Positions 11,601 to 23,221 of a DNA stretch of 64,000 bases are shown here, piece after piece (positions within the stretch are counted from its first letter, which is position 1; every line of letters begins with the position of its first letter). The stretch lies in contig CM043961.1 of assembly GCA_014529385.2 (NCBI GenBank), positions 10,108,978 to 10,172,977 of the forward strand, given 5' to 3'. The notes below the pieces were generated by a model, which saw only the letters and a list, made by a program, of their open reading frames with translations, searched no databases and had not been told where the DNA came from. Origin of the DNA: Adiantum capillus-veneris (taxonomy: Eukaryota; Streptophyta; Polypodiopsida; Polypodiales; Pteridaceae). Position numbers and translations under genes: made by a program.

Positions 11601-12118
11601 GTCGACAAATGTCACAGTGGTGGTTTCCTTGGTGAAAGTACCTGCCGTCTTTCTATCTCTTGCCCTCATCGTCATTCCTTCTGTTGGCAGTTTGAGTACC
11701 TTTGCCACTATTTCCTTGGTAATCACTACTTCAACATTATTCCCTTGTGGGTCAGAGATCTGAGCAGTTCCATCTTCTTTGATCGTGGACAAAAGCTTGT
11801 AAGCCTTTTTGAAGTCCACTCCACATGGCTCTTGTTCGTAAAATTCTCTGAGATCAAGCCTCCTGTTGGCATCTTTGGTCTGGGGCTTCGTGGCAACATC
11901 ATTTACTTCTTTGGTAGAAATTGCAGCTCTACTTGGTGTCCCTCTTTGCTCTTGAATCTTCCAGTGAGCACTGTGGTGTTATGCTCATCAAGCTGTTCCC
12001 TTGAAAGATAGGTTGCTTTGGTGGTTTTGGCTGACTCGGGGTCCAGTTGGTATGCTGGTAGCTCTTGCAACTTTTCTTTTTGGTTGAGCTTCTTCTTGGC
12101 CTTCTCTGTTGCTTGCAT
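8648..12118 (-). pseudogene. ORFx of Gypsy-D: large coiled-coil protein of unknown function, downstream of pol
   Basis: Starts with ATG at 12118 after AACAGGAGCC and ends TAA at 8648-8650, about 1,150 codons broken by stops and frameshifts. The N-terminus (KLQELPAYQLDPES) leads into a globular part with VLTRIAYHAIGMAD. Next comes a charged, Pro/Glu/Lys-rich middle of coiled-coil character (10.0-11.1 kb), then a second globular part with WLNKNPRYLIMFTRALA and KGLCYDLSGKPSEEVLYGFY. The same order is found in the F2 copy (32710-43158). I do not recognise the fold. The position 3' of pol is like the extra ORFs of Athila/Tat elements, but I see no signal peptide or membrane segment that would make it env-like. 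Confidence 0.65.
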
Positions 12119-12305
12119 GGCTCCTGTTCAGTGAATAGAGTGTCAAAGTTAGCAGATTTGATAGATTTTCTCTGAAAGGTCCTTCAATTTTAAATGCTGA
12201 CAAATTTGCTCCAATTTGCTTCAAATCAATTTTTGAACATGCATAGATGCATAAAAACATGTAAGGAACAAAATTATAAAGTCCAAACAAAAAATTGCAA
12301 CAAAA

Positions 12306-12905
12306 GTAAATAATCACGATTATTTACAACTGAGTAGTTTTTCAACTTTTTGCAAACTTGGCATTACAAGCTTGAAGTATATACCAAATAGATACTCTGA
12401 GTGAAATATGGGCTCATTTGGATGCATAGGATGAAAATGGTGCCAGATTTAGGCTTTAGGTCTCTGAAACAGTTGATGTAAAGAGATTTTGAGATTCTGA
12501 GCTCCAAATTTGTTCAAACTTGGCTAGTGGGCTTATCACATCATTTACATTGGATATATGATGGCCAAATTGCAAATTTCTACTATTTTGGCCAAAAAGT
12601 AAATAATCACGATTATTAACTTTTCTACCAAAATGGACATTTTTTGATACAACTTGGTTCTAGGCATTGTATAGACCTTGTGTATGTGATATGAGGTGAC
12701 TTGGATCAAGAAACGTGGCTCATAACTCAGAATTTGTCTTGCAAAGACTTCTTTGCATTTTTTTGGTAATTTTCCAAGTTATATGTGATCATTTTGGTTC
12801 ATACTTGATTTTTGGCATGTATTAGGTGTGTACAAGTGATAGATGATGTGATGATCCAACTTTCAAGCAAAAGTAGTGCAAAAGTAAATAATTGTGATTA
12901 TTTAC
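12306..12905. repeat. Palindrome array upstream of Gypsy-D ORFx (three units)
   Basis: Three 22-bp palindromes with arms GTAAATAATC and GATTATTTAC around two central bases lie at 12306-12327 (perfect), 12599-12620 and 12884-12905 (one mismatch each). The spacings are 293 and 285 bp. The sequence between them is unrelated in detail but AT-rich with recurrent AAGTTTG-like phrases, as in an old tandem array. Confidence 0.9.
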
Positions 12906-14183
12906 AACAGTCACATTTTTCTTGCAAAACTTAAATTTTTTGACATAAACACATTCTATACACCTAAAACAAGTCCTAAATTGAATTTGGTAGAGTTTGG
13001 TCTTGCCGGCATCACTTCGTGCTTTGTCGACTTTGAAATCTCTAATTTTTGTGACTCCACAGACAGCTTACCTACGAGGTCTATATACAATGTATATGAT
13101 TGGTTTCGTGAAATCAATCAAGGAAAGCCCTCAAAAAGCAGAAAATCAAGCAAAGCCCTCAAAAAGCAGAAAGCAGAAAACCTAGTTTTTTTACTTGGGA
13201 CCCCCTCAACCCTTGCTGAATGGTCAACTGTTGCTATAGAAGTGTTTTGATATGTTGGGGCATGCTACAATTCAGATCTCATCCGATTTGGTTGAGCTAA
13301 CAGGTCGCTATGGTCGATTTTTGGTCGTAGGTCTTCGCGCACTGCTCGGATTCTAGGGTTTTTTCTAGGGGTTTAGACTAGCTACCGGCCATACAAAATG
13401 GATCATTGATGAGTAAAGAACTTACCCCTCATGTCTCATGTGAGACGGCGCTGAAAACGGGCAATTGTAGACTCCGGAAAGTACTTGCGAAAGAGGTCAA
13501 AAAGCTCTCTCTTCAAAGGCAACAAGTGGAAATGAGGGGATTTTAGCCTACCTTGGGTATCTATACTCGGACTTCCTGAACCATTTTTCCCCAGATTCCC
13601 CTGTTAGTCCTACTAGTCCGTGAAATCTATGTTAGACTCAAAAATTTCCCCAATCGGATTCTTGTAGTTTATTCTGCAAGAATTCTATAAAACTAGGTAT
13701 GACCGCCTAATTTAGGCTTCCCGCTTCCATCTTCCGATTTCATTGAAATTTTTTGTGCTTGTCCGCCTTGTCTTTCTGATCACCAGTGTGTCTTCAGTTT
13801 TTCCATCTGAGCTCCTTTGCTATTTATTATTAATTTTTGACATGTTTATTAAAAAAATAAGAAAATAACAAAATGCGCTAAAAAAGCAAAGTGAAAATCC
13901 AATAATTAAAAAAATCCATTGAAAAACATATCTTTATCGTTTTTTGTTTGATTTCTCCATTTTTAAGTTTCTATATCAAGAAAAATGATTAAAAATAACA
14001 AAAAAGGACTATTTTTTGATGATTTTCTTATATTATATACACCATTTACATTCATCGAGGAGATATTATCCATTAAATTTCCCCTGTTGATGATATAAGG
14101 GAATTATTAGGTAATTTTGCAAAAAAAAATCACATGTTAACATCAAACTTTTTCCTTCCTCTTCAAACATTGCCCTTAATTAC
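12906..14183 (-). other. Gypsy-D spacer between pol and ORFx, with splice donor
   Basis: No protein-coding frame. On the minus strand GAGGGGTAAGTTC (donor GT at 13425-13424) matches the F2 sequence at 31282-31292, where the same donor lies downstream of a clear TATA box. In Gypsy-D the equivalent upstream motif is the weaker GTATAGATAC near 13550. This suggests that ORFx is expressed as a spliced, separately initiated transcript. The rest is AT-rich. Confidence 0.5.
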
Positions 14184-16570
14184 TTAGTACTCTTCCACCC
14201 CTCCTAGATAGCATATTCCGGGACGACTGCGTGCATGGGTTGAACAATCGTGTTTATGCATAGCCATGGTTGGCTCTACCATGCTTTGAAGATCAATGCA
14301 GTTTAAACCATTATGCTGTGCAAGAGGTGGGTCTTGAGTGATTAACTCAAGGGTTTCTGATGTCGAGGCTTGCTGTTGCTGTCTTCCAAAGAGCAAATTT
14401 TGTAGCTTGCGTGCTCTTTGCTTGATTGTACCACCAGGATGCTTTAGTAAGTTGATTTCATGAGCTGTTGGTAGCACTTTTGACTGTTGTCGAGCTTTTA
14501 CTCGCCATTGATATCTTTGTTTGTCTCGATCTGAATGGTGTGGTTGAGGTTTCTGAGACTTAACTCTCCATTGCTGGATTGGTTTTGCAGTTTGCAGAGA
14601 GGGTAAGTGCTCCTTTTTCTTCCAAAGCCATTTTGTGTTAGGTTACCTTCTTGGAGAAGTGCATCTCTGTGTTTTGACTCTCGGAACCGTCTTTGGTTTT
14701 GTCGATGATATTTTGGGCACCCAAATTTAAATCGGCTTGTCCTTAAGCTGTGCTTTCGGTACCCAAATTTTCCTGACTCCTTGCATGCTACCTGTAGCAT
14801 TTGCTTATCGATAGGATGGAGAAGATTGATTACGTCGTGATTTGGTCTGCTGGCAATTGCCTTTCCATTCCTCCTTGCTTGGTGCAAATGGAACAATGAG
14901 TTGCCCGCCTTTAGATGATAGCTTGAGCTGATTCGTATCCCAATCTGGTACTACCTTGTATGTCTGCATCTATGGAATTCCAAGAATCATCGTTTTATTC
15001 ATGTGTTCATCTAGTAAGCATACAAACTGATCAGGGCATGAACATCCATGTACTATCACGTTCAAGTTGACTACTCCTAATGTTGGTGTTGGGTTCTTGT
15101 TGCATCCTTTGATAGTTTCTATTCCTGATGTCAATGACTAAGTTGTTGCTTTTTTGTATGTGGAATAACTAATTGCATTTACTCTAGCTCCTGTATTGAC
15201 CAATGCATTCGTGCTATGATTGTTGAGTAGCACTTTGATGCGAAGGTCCATTCCATCTAGCCATTCATCATCTGTTGACGCTGCATCTTTTGGCAATTCC
15301 CATTGTCGGTCATCTATTTCCAGGGTGTTGATGGGAATAGGCTGATGATTCTTGAGAGCGGCTTTTATTTTGAGTACCCGAAGCCGAGCTTCCTCTTGGG
15401 CTTCGTCAATAACTTGTTGTCTTTTTATCTTCCTTTGCTTGGCTGCATGCATTCTTTCTAGCAATTCATTGGTTAGCGGCAAATTGTACTTCTTTAAACG
15501 ACACCCGCTAATCCAATTAGCCATTGGTTCACCATCTAGGGTGGACAACTTAATTGCTCCACTTGGAGATACATCTTCAATGATGAACGGTTTGTTTCCC
15601 TTGTTCTTAAACTTGGGAATGTGTTGCTTAAGGGAATAGACTAAAACTAAGTCCCCTTTCTTGAAGATTTTTGTGATGAGATGGGAATCAAAAAACTGTT
15701 TTTGTTTCCACTTTTGTGCATAGATGTGAGCTACAACAATTAGACTTTGCTCATCTAGCTTCTCTAAATCTTCAAGTCTTTCTGACAATTCATGTCCAGT
15801 CCACTCGAGATCCTTTGCTACCCTTAGTGTCGGCAATAGAAATTCTATTGGCAGTATGGCATCAAGACCATAAATAAGGTTAAAGGGTGTAGCATTTAAA
15901 GTTGTTTTGAATGAAACTTGATAGACCCATAGAGTTGCATGGAGATTCATTTTCCAGTCTGTCCTTCCTGAACTAACCACTTTAGTTAACACCGAGCTAA
16001 GAATCTTATTTGTATGCCCAGCTTGTCTGTTTGCTTGTGGGTGATAGGGAACTGACTTGTTATGGATGACCATAAATTCATTAAGCAGATACTCGATTAC
16101 CTCATTGAGGAAATGAGGTCCCCTATAACTGAAAATTTCTATTGGTAGTCCATATCTTGTGAACACATACTCGTATAAGAATGCGGCAGTGGTTCTTGCA
16201 TCATTCTTTTGAGTTGCTTTAGCCTCAGCCCACTTAGTCAAATTATCTGTAGCTACAATAATAGATTGAGCTTGGGTTCTATAAGCATGTGGCTGTATTG
16301 GCCCAACAAAATCTATAACCCATTTTGCGAAAGCTCTAGCTCCCATCATTGGTCTTAAGGGCATGCTATCTACACATGTTGGCATTTTTTCTCGTTGACA
16401 AGCATCACATTTTCAAACATATTGTTTGGCATCCGCAAAAGGTGTTGGCCACCATATGCCTACCATTAAGATTGATGTTGCGGTGGTCTCACTAGAAAAG
16501 TGACCTCCAGCTAATCCGGCATGTGCTTGTTCTATGATCGGACTATATTTGTTTTATTTGCACAAAGATA
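14184..16570 (-). pseudogene. Gypsy-D integrase fused to a second retropepsin-like domain
   Basis: Starts with an H2C2 zinc module (IIEQAHAGLAGGHF ... KCDACQREK) near 16.4-16.55 kb, with a TGA between its His and Cys pairs. It continues into a DDE integrase core (KWVIDFVGPIQPH, IIVATDNLTKWAEA, LPIEIFSYRGPHF, PYHPQANRQAGHTNKIL) and a C-terminal part ending LDGEPMANWISGCRLKKY. After a basic linker, the same frame contains RIKVLLNNHSTNALVNTGAR, where retropepsins have DTGA, so the catalytic Asp is Asn here. The flap-to-end part follows as GVVNLNVIVHGCSCPDQF and NKTMILGIP. The downstream tail to 14184 is frameshifted and Gln-rich. A protease after integrase is unusual because Gypsy-D already has one before RT. 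Confidence 0.82.
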
Positions 16571-17380
16571 CATATGTTGATCCTTACCTCTCTGATACAA
16601 TTGGTTTCCAAGAGCATAGTCTCTTGCTTCTGTTTCAATTGCTCTTTGACGATGTTTACTCATATCCTCAGGAAATGGTCGGCTCGATAAGTAAGTGACT
16701 AGATAGTTACTCCACCACTTAGGAGGAACATGTGACATTTGAAACAATGTTACATGAGGTATGGGTGTTTGTTTTTGAAATTGAGGACAATCCTTTACGA
16801 AAGAGCGAACATCACTCCTCATAGTTGGCCAAAATACTCCAAGTCTCAAGATCCTTTGCATAGTTTGGTCTTCCGCAAAGTGAAGTCCTACAATGGTAAT
16901 GTGTGCTTGACTTAGGTATTGGTTTTTCTCTTCATGATTAATGCATAAGAGCAATATTCCATCTCGGTTTCTTTTGTATAGCCTGCCAGCTAGTAATTGA
17001 TACATAGCCGATTACTCAATTAATCCGATTATAATAGGAAGTGGTATTTGTGAATCCACTTGAGCTATGGTTATCAATGATACCATATTCTCCGACCATC
17101 GAGGTATCATTTCCACGGAGAACAGATATGCATCTGGTACATCATCATCTATTCCTTTAGGAGGTTCTCCTGAAACAATCCTAGACAAATGATCTGCTCT
17201 TTGATGAGTAGTGTCCTTTTTTACAACCACAGTGAAATCAAATTCCGGAAGAATGATGAACCATCTCACTATTCTTCCTGTGCTGCATGGCTTGTTGGCT
17301 TGTTGACCAAATACAATAAGGCTTGGTGGTCCACAAAGAATACAAATTTGTTTACTAATAGGTAATGTCTATACTTTTTT
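16532..17380 (-). pseudogene. Gypsy-D RNase H end and first H2C2 module
   Basis: The frame reads ALLYLVNQQANKPCSTGRIVRW and ADHLSR, the end of Gypsy RNase H, then GRLYKRNRDGILLLC and an H2C2-like zinc module (AHITIVGLHFAEDQT ... VFWPTMRSDVRSFVKDCPQ). After that come PPKWWSNYLVTYLSSRPFPEDMSKHRQRAIE and a second LYQRGKDQHMYLC unit leading into the next zinc module. The two units repeat the same LYKRG-plus-H2C2 plan in tandem. Most of the RT thumb and RNase H core is deleted between 17380 and the RT feature. The second Cys of module one is Phe. Confidence 0.75.
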
Positions 17381-18300
17381 ACGGCAAATCAACAATAACA
17401 TGAATTTTATCCATATTAGTAGCTATGCCATTTTTTGACACTATATGTCTAAGAATTTTTCCTCGTCTTCCCATGAATGTGCACTTTTCAGAATTCAGGC
17501 AAATTCTATAAAGTCTACATTTTTCAAATACCTTTTTGAGATGTTCAAGATGATCAGCTCGGATGGATGAATGTATGCATAGATCATCCATGTATACTTC
17601 CAAGAACTTCCTAAATTATTCTTTAAAATCATGACTCGTCAATCTTTGAAATGTGGCAGGAGCATTACTTAAGCCAAAGGGCATGACCCAATAGGAAAAA
17701 ATACCCCATTCCATTGCAAAAGCAGTTTTATGCTCCATAAGTTGATTGTATCCTGAAAAGTCATCTAAGAAGCTGTAAGCATCTTTACATGAAACTCGTT
17801 CTAACACATGCTCAGTGATTGGAAGACGAAAGTTGTCTCTAATGGTAGCCGCATTTACTTTCTTGAGGTTGACACACACTCGTAACTATCCATTCTTCTT
17901 GGGTACTACCACAATTGGAGACACCCAATCTGTGTGTTCAATTTCATAAATGAATTCGGCTTCCTTTAGTTTCTCAATCTCTTCTTTGATCTTCCTCGCA
18001 AATGTTTCATTGCATGTGTATGGCCTTTGTCTACTTGGCTTTGCATCATCTCTCATGGGTATGGTATGTTGGCAGATTTTTGGATCAACGCCCTTGATAT
18101 CCTTGTAAGACCAAGCAAAGATATCTCGGTATTCTTTTATCAAGCTTAGTAAAAGATCTTCTTCTTCTTCTGTTAGGTAATTTGCAATGTAGGCAGGCCT
18201 AGGTTCTTCTCATGGTTCAACCAAATCTATCTTTTTCGCGTTTTTGGGCCCTTGGTAGGACTCGCCTTGTTTTTGTAGTTCTCTAACAGGTTGTTCGACA
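17379..18300 (-). pseudogene. Gypsy-D reverse transcriptase
   Basis: Recognisable Ty3/Gypsy RT: FAWSYKDIKGVDP, IEKLKEAEFIYEIEHTDWVSP, VVVPKKNG, RVCVNLKKVNAATIRDNF, FSGYNQL, WVMPFGLSNAPATFQR, and the catalytic box as VYMDDLCIHS. A TAG near 17884 and a stop near 17614 interrupt it. A short deletion after GYNQL joins it directly to MEHKTAFAMEWG, and the frame ends at 17379 with loss of the thumb. It is inactive. Confidence 0.9.
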
Positions 18301-19426
18301 ATAATTTTTCGGTCTTGGAGAGTTTATTTTTTGTAATGGGATGGAACACTCATTACATCTTTTCCATCCTCTTCTGTGGTTTGCATTTCGGTTGTATATA
18401 TCTCCTTTAGAGATTTTTTCAGCTCTTGATACTTCTTTTTTCGCTCAACTCGTGTCATGGTTGACTCCTTTTCCTATTTTTTTGGTTTTGCTTGAGTATC
18501 CTTCCTTGTTTTTCTCAATGTTCTCGACATTTCTGAGATTTTTGTTTGAAGGATATTTGCCAGTGGTTTTGTCCTTGACACAATCATGTGCATCTGTCTG
18601 CATCAGGAACTGCGTTCTACTGGAGACTGATGGCATAGGTCTTGTTTTCACGTTTCTGGTGTCTCTTTTTCGTCTATACCATTTTTGTCTTCTCGATTTA
18701 TGGTTAGGAAAGTCAAAAAACTTTCCTCCTCTCTTTTCAGGAATAGCTTAGCTCTCACATGTTCTTTTTCCGACCCCAAATCTTTTGAGGTAGCTGAGTT
18801 TTCGTCTAACACATCTGTTGCATCATAGTAGAGGTCTAAAAAGACTTGTTGAACTTTCATCAAGTCCTTGGGTTCCTCAATTTCATCTTCAATGTGGAGG
18901 ATTGAAATCATTTGGATGGGAATTATGTCATAGCCGTCCTCATTGCAAAAATTGAGTAGGCAAAGACGTATTCACACATACATCCATTGTTGCTAAAATT
19001 TGAGTCCACTCAAATGGCTCAAACAAATGCTCTGGAAAGGGTTCAGGTACATAGGCTTCGTCTGTGCAATCCCTTTCTAAAATACATTCTTCTCTTTTCA
19101 AACTTCCATTTTCTGAAGCTCCGCACATCCAAATAGGAGTGTCCCAAGATGGAAGCTTAGTTTTAGCCGAAGAAACTGAATCAAACTCTTGTATGGGCGT
19201 TTTCATGACATCTCTATAAGTGTGATCTTTTAAATTAACCCTTGTTATAGATCCCACTTGCTTCAAGTACAAATAATTGTTTCCCCAATCTTGGATAAGC
19301 TGTACCTGTCGCATAAAAGGTCTTCCCAGTATGATTTTGTAATTGAGTTTCTTCCCAAGTCTACTATGGCAAAAGTGTGTTGATATTCAATCCCACAGGA
19401 ATTAACTATCACTTTTTCTAGCAGTC
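18301..19426 (-). pseudogene. Gypsy-D protease C-terminal part and acidic protease-RT linker
   Basis: HTFAIVDLGKKLNYKIILGRPFMRQ is the C-terminal half of a retropepsin (hydrophobic-hydrophobic-GRPF), followed by IQDWGNNYLYLKQVGSITRVNL. A long acidic stretch then leads toward RT. The protease active-site half is on the other side of the solo LTR (21017-21240). Homologous sequence is in Gypsy-E near 61.1-61.4 kb. One frame change occurs within the linker. Confidence 0.75.
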
Positions 19427-19431
19427 CTAAG

Positions 19432-21016
19432 TGTCATAATAATCAATATCTAATTCTCCTAAATGATTTTCTCATATTAAACTGATCATTTAATGTGGGG
19501 AAGTTCCAGGGGAGAAAAAGCTAGAATATTGGTTAAGCTAGTAGACCGGCCACATTAGGGATCCAAAGGAGGGAAAATAGGGATCCAAAGGGGTGGCCAT
19601 CTGCAAAAGAGCCATGTGAAACAATGGGCTAAAAAGACCCTAATGTTCAGCCCATTAAGACTTCCAAAATGCTAAGGTTCCAAAATTCAAAGGTTATGTC
19701 CAAAGGTCAACCTTAAGGAATTGGATGCTTTGTGTGTGACCAAAAAAGTTTTGCATATCCCTACATAGGAGGGGGCGAGCCTTTCTTCTAGGGGATGAGA
19801 GAGAAAGCCACACACACACACACAAGCTCCCTTTACACAAAGGGAATGAGGGACACATGTCAGCTCCCTAGCCCAGATGCCCACAAGGTGTGCCCAATTC
19901 CTATTGGATGGCCTTGGAGGTGGACCAATGAGAATTAGGCTAGAGTAAATCTAGTTTAATTAATTTAAAAACACTTAATAAAAGAACCAATGAGAATTAA
20001 ATCTCCTAGAAGACTATTGGACAGTCTCCCAAGGGATCCAATGAGCATTCAGGAGCCCAATGGCTTGCCTGATTCCTATTGGCCAGGAGGCAAAGGGGTC
20101 CAATGAGAGTTTAGTTTAATTATTAAATTACCTAAATCTCTCACAAAAGGGGAAAGGGGGACACATGTCAGAAGGCTATCACTTATGCTGCTTAATAGCC
20201 ATTGTCTTGACTTGGGGAGGTCCAATGAGGGAAAAGCAAGAGCAAATAGCAAGAGGGCTCACCCAAGAGAGAGAGGGGGCTGATTTTTGCAAGGCATTAT
20301 CACACACACACTCACACAATCTCATGTGTGAAGAGAGAGAAAACTATCTCTTCCCAAGCTTTAATGGAGAACTCATCACCTACTCCAAGCTTGTGAGATA
20401 GAAGCCTACATCGACACACTCTTGGCTTGTGGATGCAAATCCAACCAAGAGCCAAGCTTCAATGCATGCTCATCTCCTTTACCAAGCTAATTACTAAGCT
20501 AAAGCTATGCTAATATGAGTGATTATGTGAGGAGATGTACATCTTTCTCGTAAGATACTCCTTCTTCCTCTCAATCTACTCTCATACCCTGCTAGCTCTC
20601 ACCATCTTCGAAGGTGTGTGAGGTCTTGGGTCTGAGAACGGGGATAATTAAAGTTGTGTTTACTAAGTGTTTTGCTTAGTGCATGAAGGTTTCATCTTCA
20701 TTGCACTAGCTAGTCTTGAAGGAACACAAAGAATTGTATTGTACAATGTCTCTCTTGATGGGAGAAACCATAATACAAAGCCTTTTGGAGGGGGGACCGG
20801 CTCCATGAAAATTCGGTCCTCAAATGTTGTCAATAGCTTAATTTCTCTCTCTTTTGAAAGTATTGTTGATGCTATCTAACTAGGTGTTATGCTTTTTGTT
20901 GCTCTCTCCACCCAAGCACTCTTGTAATTCTCATTACGAATCTATTCTAATGAAATGCCCACTATGTTCATTCTAATTTCCGCTACACACAAGTTACTAG
21001 GCCATTAAATGTTACA
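19432..21016 (+). mobile_element. Solo LTR of the Gypsy-B family inserted in Gypsy-D protease
   Basis: TGTCATAATAATC to AAATGTTACA, 1,585 bp, flanked by CTAAG at 19427-19431 and again at 21017-21021. The two sides of the Gypsy-D protease frame rejoin across it. It is homologous along its length to 3661-5256. No internal region is present, so it is a solo LTR left by LTR-LTR recombination. It contains several CCAAT blocks and a short CA tract (19808-19824). Confidence 0.93.
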
Positions 21017-22388
21017 CTAAGGGTCTTTCAATGTGTCCATTAGCCAATTGCAATTTCATTCGAGTTTGTCTAATGGATGGTTGTCCCCAGGATTCTCATA
21101 CTGCTTTTGTGGCTATGGCTATGCCTGCTCCACTATCCAGTATTGCCATGGTTTCAATGTTATTATATTTCATTGGAAGGGTGGTGTTTCCTTCTTCTCC
21201 TTCGTAATATACTCCAATTTTGTTCATTGGAACAAATCAAACCTCTTTGTTATCCATTTTGTGTTTCAATTTTTCTATTTTTTTTGAGATTAGCTTTGTT
21301 ATCCCCACCTTCTCTAGGGTTTTCTGTAGGTCATTCCATAAATATGGTCTGATTTTTAATAGCTCCCAAAGTAAGAGTGCATTGGATGAATGTACACATG
21401 ATTGATTTTTAATAGCTCCCAAAGTAAGAGTGCATTGGATGAATGTACACATGATTGAATGAATATTGTCTACTTCCAGGGTCTGTTCCGCTCTTTTTAC
21501 TTGAGTGGTCTTACACACTATGGATTCATCTTCATTATCTCCTAAGTAAGAGGGTAATGTTTTCAAGGTCAATGGTTTAGACATTCCTGAAGCTTTAGAT
21601 CCGCAATTCCCACACAGGGATTGTACATCCATAGCCATATCAGGAGGTAGGTTTTCTAACCAAACTTCCTCTATGGGATCTGACTTTAGAGTTAGGCTCC
21701 CATCATTGATCTCTCGAACTTTTTCCCATAAGTGTCCTGGCCAATCTTTCTCTACGAATGGAATTTCGTCTAAGGCATCTTCGCTGTCCGGCACTATAAG
21801 TTCTGGATCTTTTGGTTTCAAGTGGGGTTCTACCACCACTTCGGATTTTTCTTGATTGTCTCTTACCACAAGCTTCTCAGGTTTTGCTGTACTTTCAATC
21901 TTGGGTTTTTGTTTTTCAGCATTTCTTGCGTGATTCTTATCAAATTTTGATAAGCTTCAAGCTTAGCTGCTTCCATGTCTGGAGAAGGATAGTTTTTCCA
22001 TTTGCTTTCCATGTTTTGGCTTGCTTTAAGTCCTACTTGGTAGGCTTCCAAGGCTGCATTAATAGGCTCAAAAATTTTATCAACCAAAATAGATCCTCCA
22101 GATTTCACGGTTGTTTCCTTGACTTCGCTTCCAGTTTCTTTTGCCTTTTCCTGGAATAGGTTCTTTGCTTTCTCCTCAATTTCAGCTCGTTGTTTCTGTT
22201 TTCTTAACTCATACCTTCTGCTTCTGCTTCTTATGGCCTTTTGAGAGGCAACTTTTGTGTTCTCCAAATCATGAGAGGAGTTATGTTTCTTTTTCTTAGC
22301 CTGGGCTCTAGTGATTACCTTGATTGGAACAATCAATTCACTCTCAGATGAGCTACTAGGTATTACTTGGACTATATTTACTACTGTT
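21017..22388 (-). pseudogene. Gypsy-D gag-protease linker and protease active site
   Basis: Minus strand: VNIVQVIPSSSSESE, VPIKVITRAQAKKKKH and a basic then acidic low-complexity region, followed near 21.1-21.2 kb by MAILDSGAGIAIATK, a retropepsin active site with intact DSGA, and MKLQLANGHIERPL. One TGA follows the active site. The VNIV and AILDSGA blocks are mirrored in Gypsy-E as MNIVGVLPSSSG and AILDSEAGVAIATK. The 4-kb element at 22394 is inserted just before VNIV, which directly continues the gag zinc-knuckle frame at 26457. Confidence 0.8.
21351..21456. repeat. 53-bp tandem duplication in the Gypsy-D linker
   Basis: GATTTTTAATAGCTCCCAAA starts at 21351 and again at 21404, two essentially identical copies with period 53. 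The period is not a multiple of three, so the second copy continues in another frame of the linker. Confidence 0.9.
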
Positions 22389-22688
22389 TTCCCTGTAAGG
22401 TCCCTCCCTAAACCCTAGAGCCATTCAGAATTTTTTCGGCCTAAAAAATAATTCAGAAAAAGTAAGACCGACAAAGAAGTTATACGGACAATGAGACTTT
22501 ACTCCAGAATGAAAAGACAAGGATATTTCAGATAAGAAATTACGTCATCCCTATATTTTTTCTTTAAGATTAAGATTATTTTATATTTCTTTGTCAAAAG
22601 CCGCGTGGGAACTGATCTAGATCGAGAACTAGGAGAAAAAGAAACTAACTTAATTGAAAGGTAAAGTTAAGAGATAAGAACTAAGAAG

Positions 22689-22838
22689 AAAATTGGGGTC
22701 CAATAGCATTTGAGAAGAGAAATGGGGTCCAATAGCAATTGAGAGGAGAATTGGGGTCCAATAGCATTTGAGAAGAGAATTTGGGGTCCAATAGGAATTG
22801 CGAAGAGAATTGGGGTCCAATAGGAATTGAGAAGAGAA
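22689..22838 (+). promoter_or_regulatory. Five 29-bp direct repeats with CCAAT boxes
   Basis: The block GGGGTCCAATAG starts at 22695, 22724, 22753, 22783 and 22812, giving intervals of 29, 29, 30 and 29 bp. Each unit holds a CCAAT motif, the NF-Y core. The array ends about 20 bp before a TATA box, as expected of an LTR U3 enhancer. Confidence 0.85.
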
Positions 22839-22855
22839 TTCCACCCACCATTTCC

Positions 22856-22863
22856 TATATAAG
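22856..22863 (+). promoter_or_regulatory. TATA box
   Basis: TATATAAG in CCTATATAAGCACC, directly downstream of the CCAAT array. Transcription would be expected to start about 30 bp later, near 22890, ahead of a CT-rich leader. Confidence 0.75.
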
Positions 22864-23221
22864 CACCCCCTCTCTTTTGTAATTTTAGAGACACACACAT
22901 ATTGCTAAGCTCCTTGCATACTTGTCATGCTCAAAATTATGCTTAAGTAAATCAAGGTTTCCATTAAACCGTGCTCTTGCTCTCTCCCTCTCTTGAAGGC
23001 CAAACCCTCAACTCTCTTCCTCTCTTGAAGGACAAACCCTTGAGGGTTTTGTGAAGAAGCTCCTCTCTCCTTCCTCTTCACCATAAATCCCTTTCCTTCC
23101 TCCTTGAGCCTCACATCTCTTTAAGAAGGACTTCAACCCCACTTCCCTCTTGCTTAGAGGAGGTAATCTTCATTTCTAGTAGGATTAATTACTCCATGTG
23201 TTTTAATACTAGGTAAGGTTT

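Noticed and set aside
8648..12118. ORFx as an envelope gene
   Set aside because: No signal peptide, no transmembrane segment in the coding frame, and a charged coiled-coil middle. Position alone is not enough.
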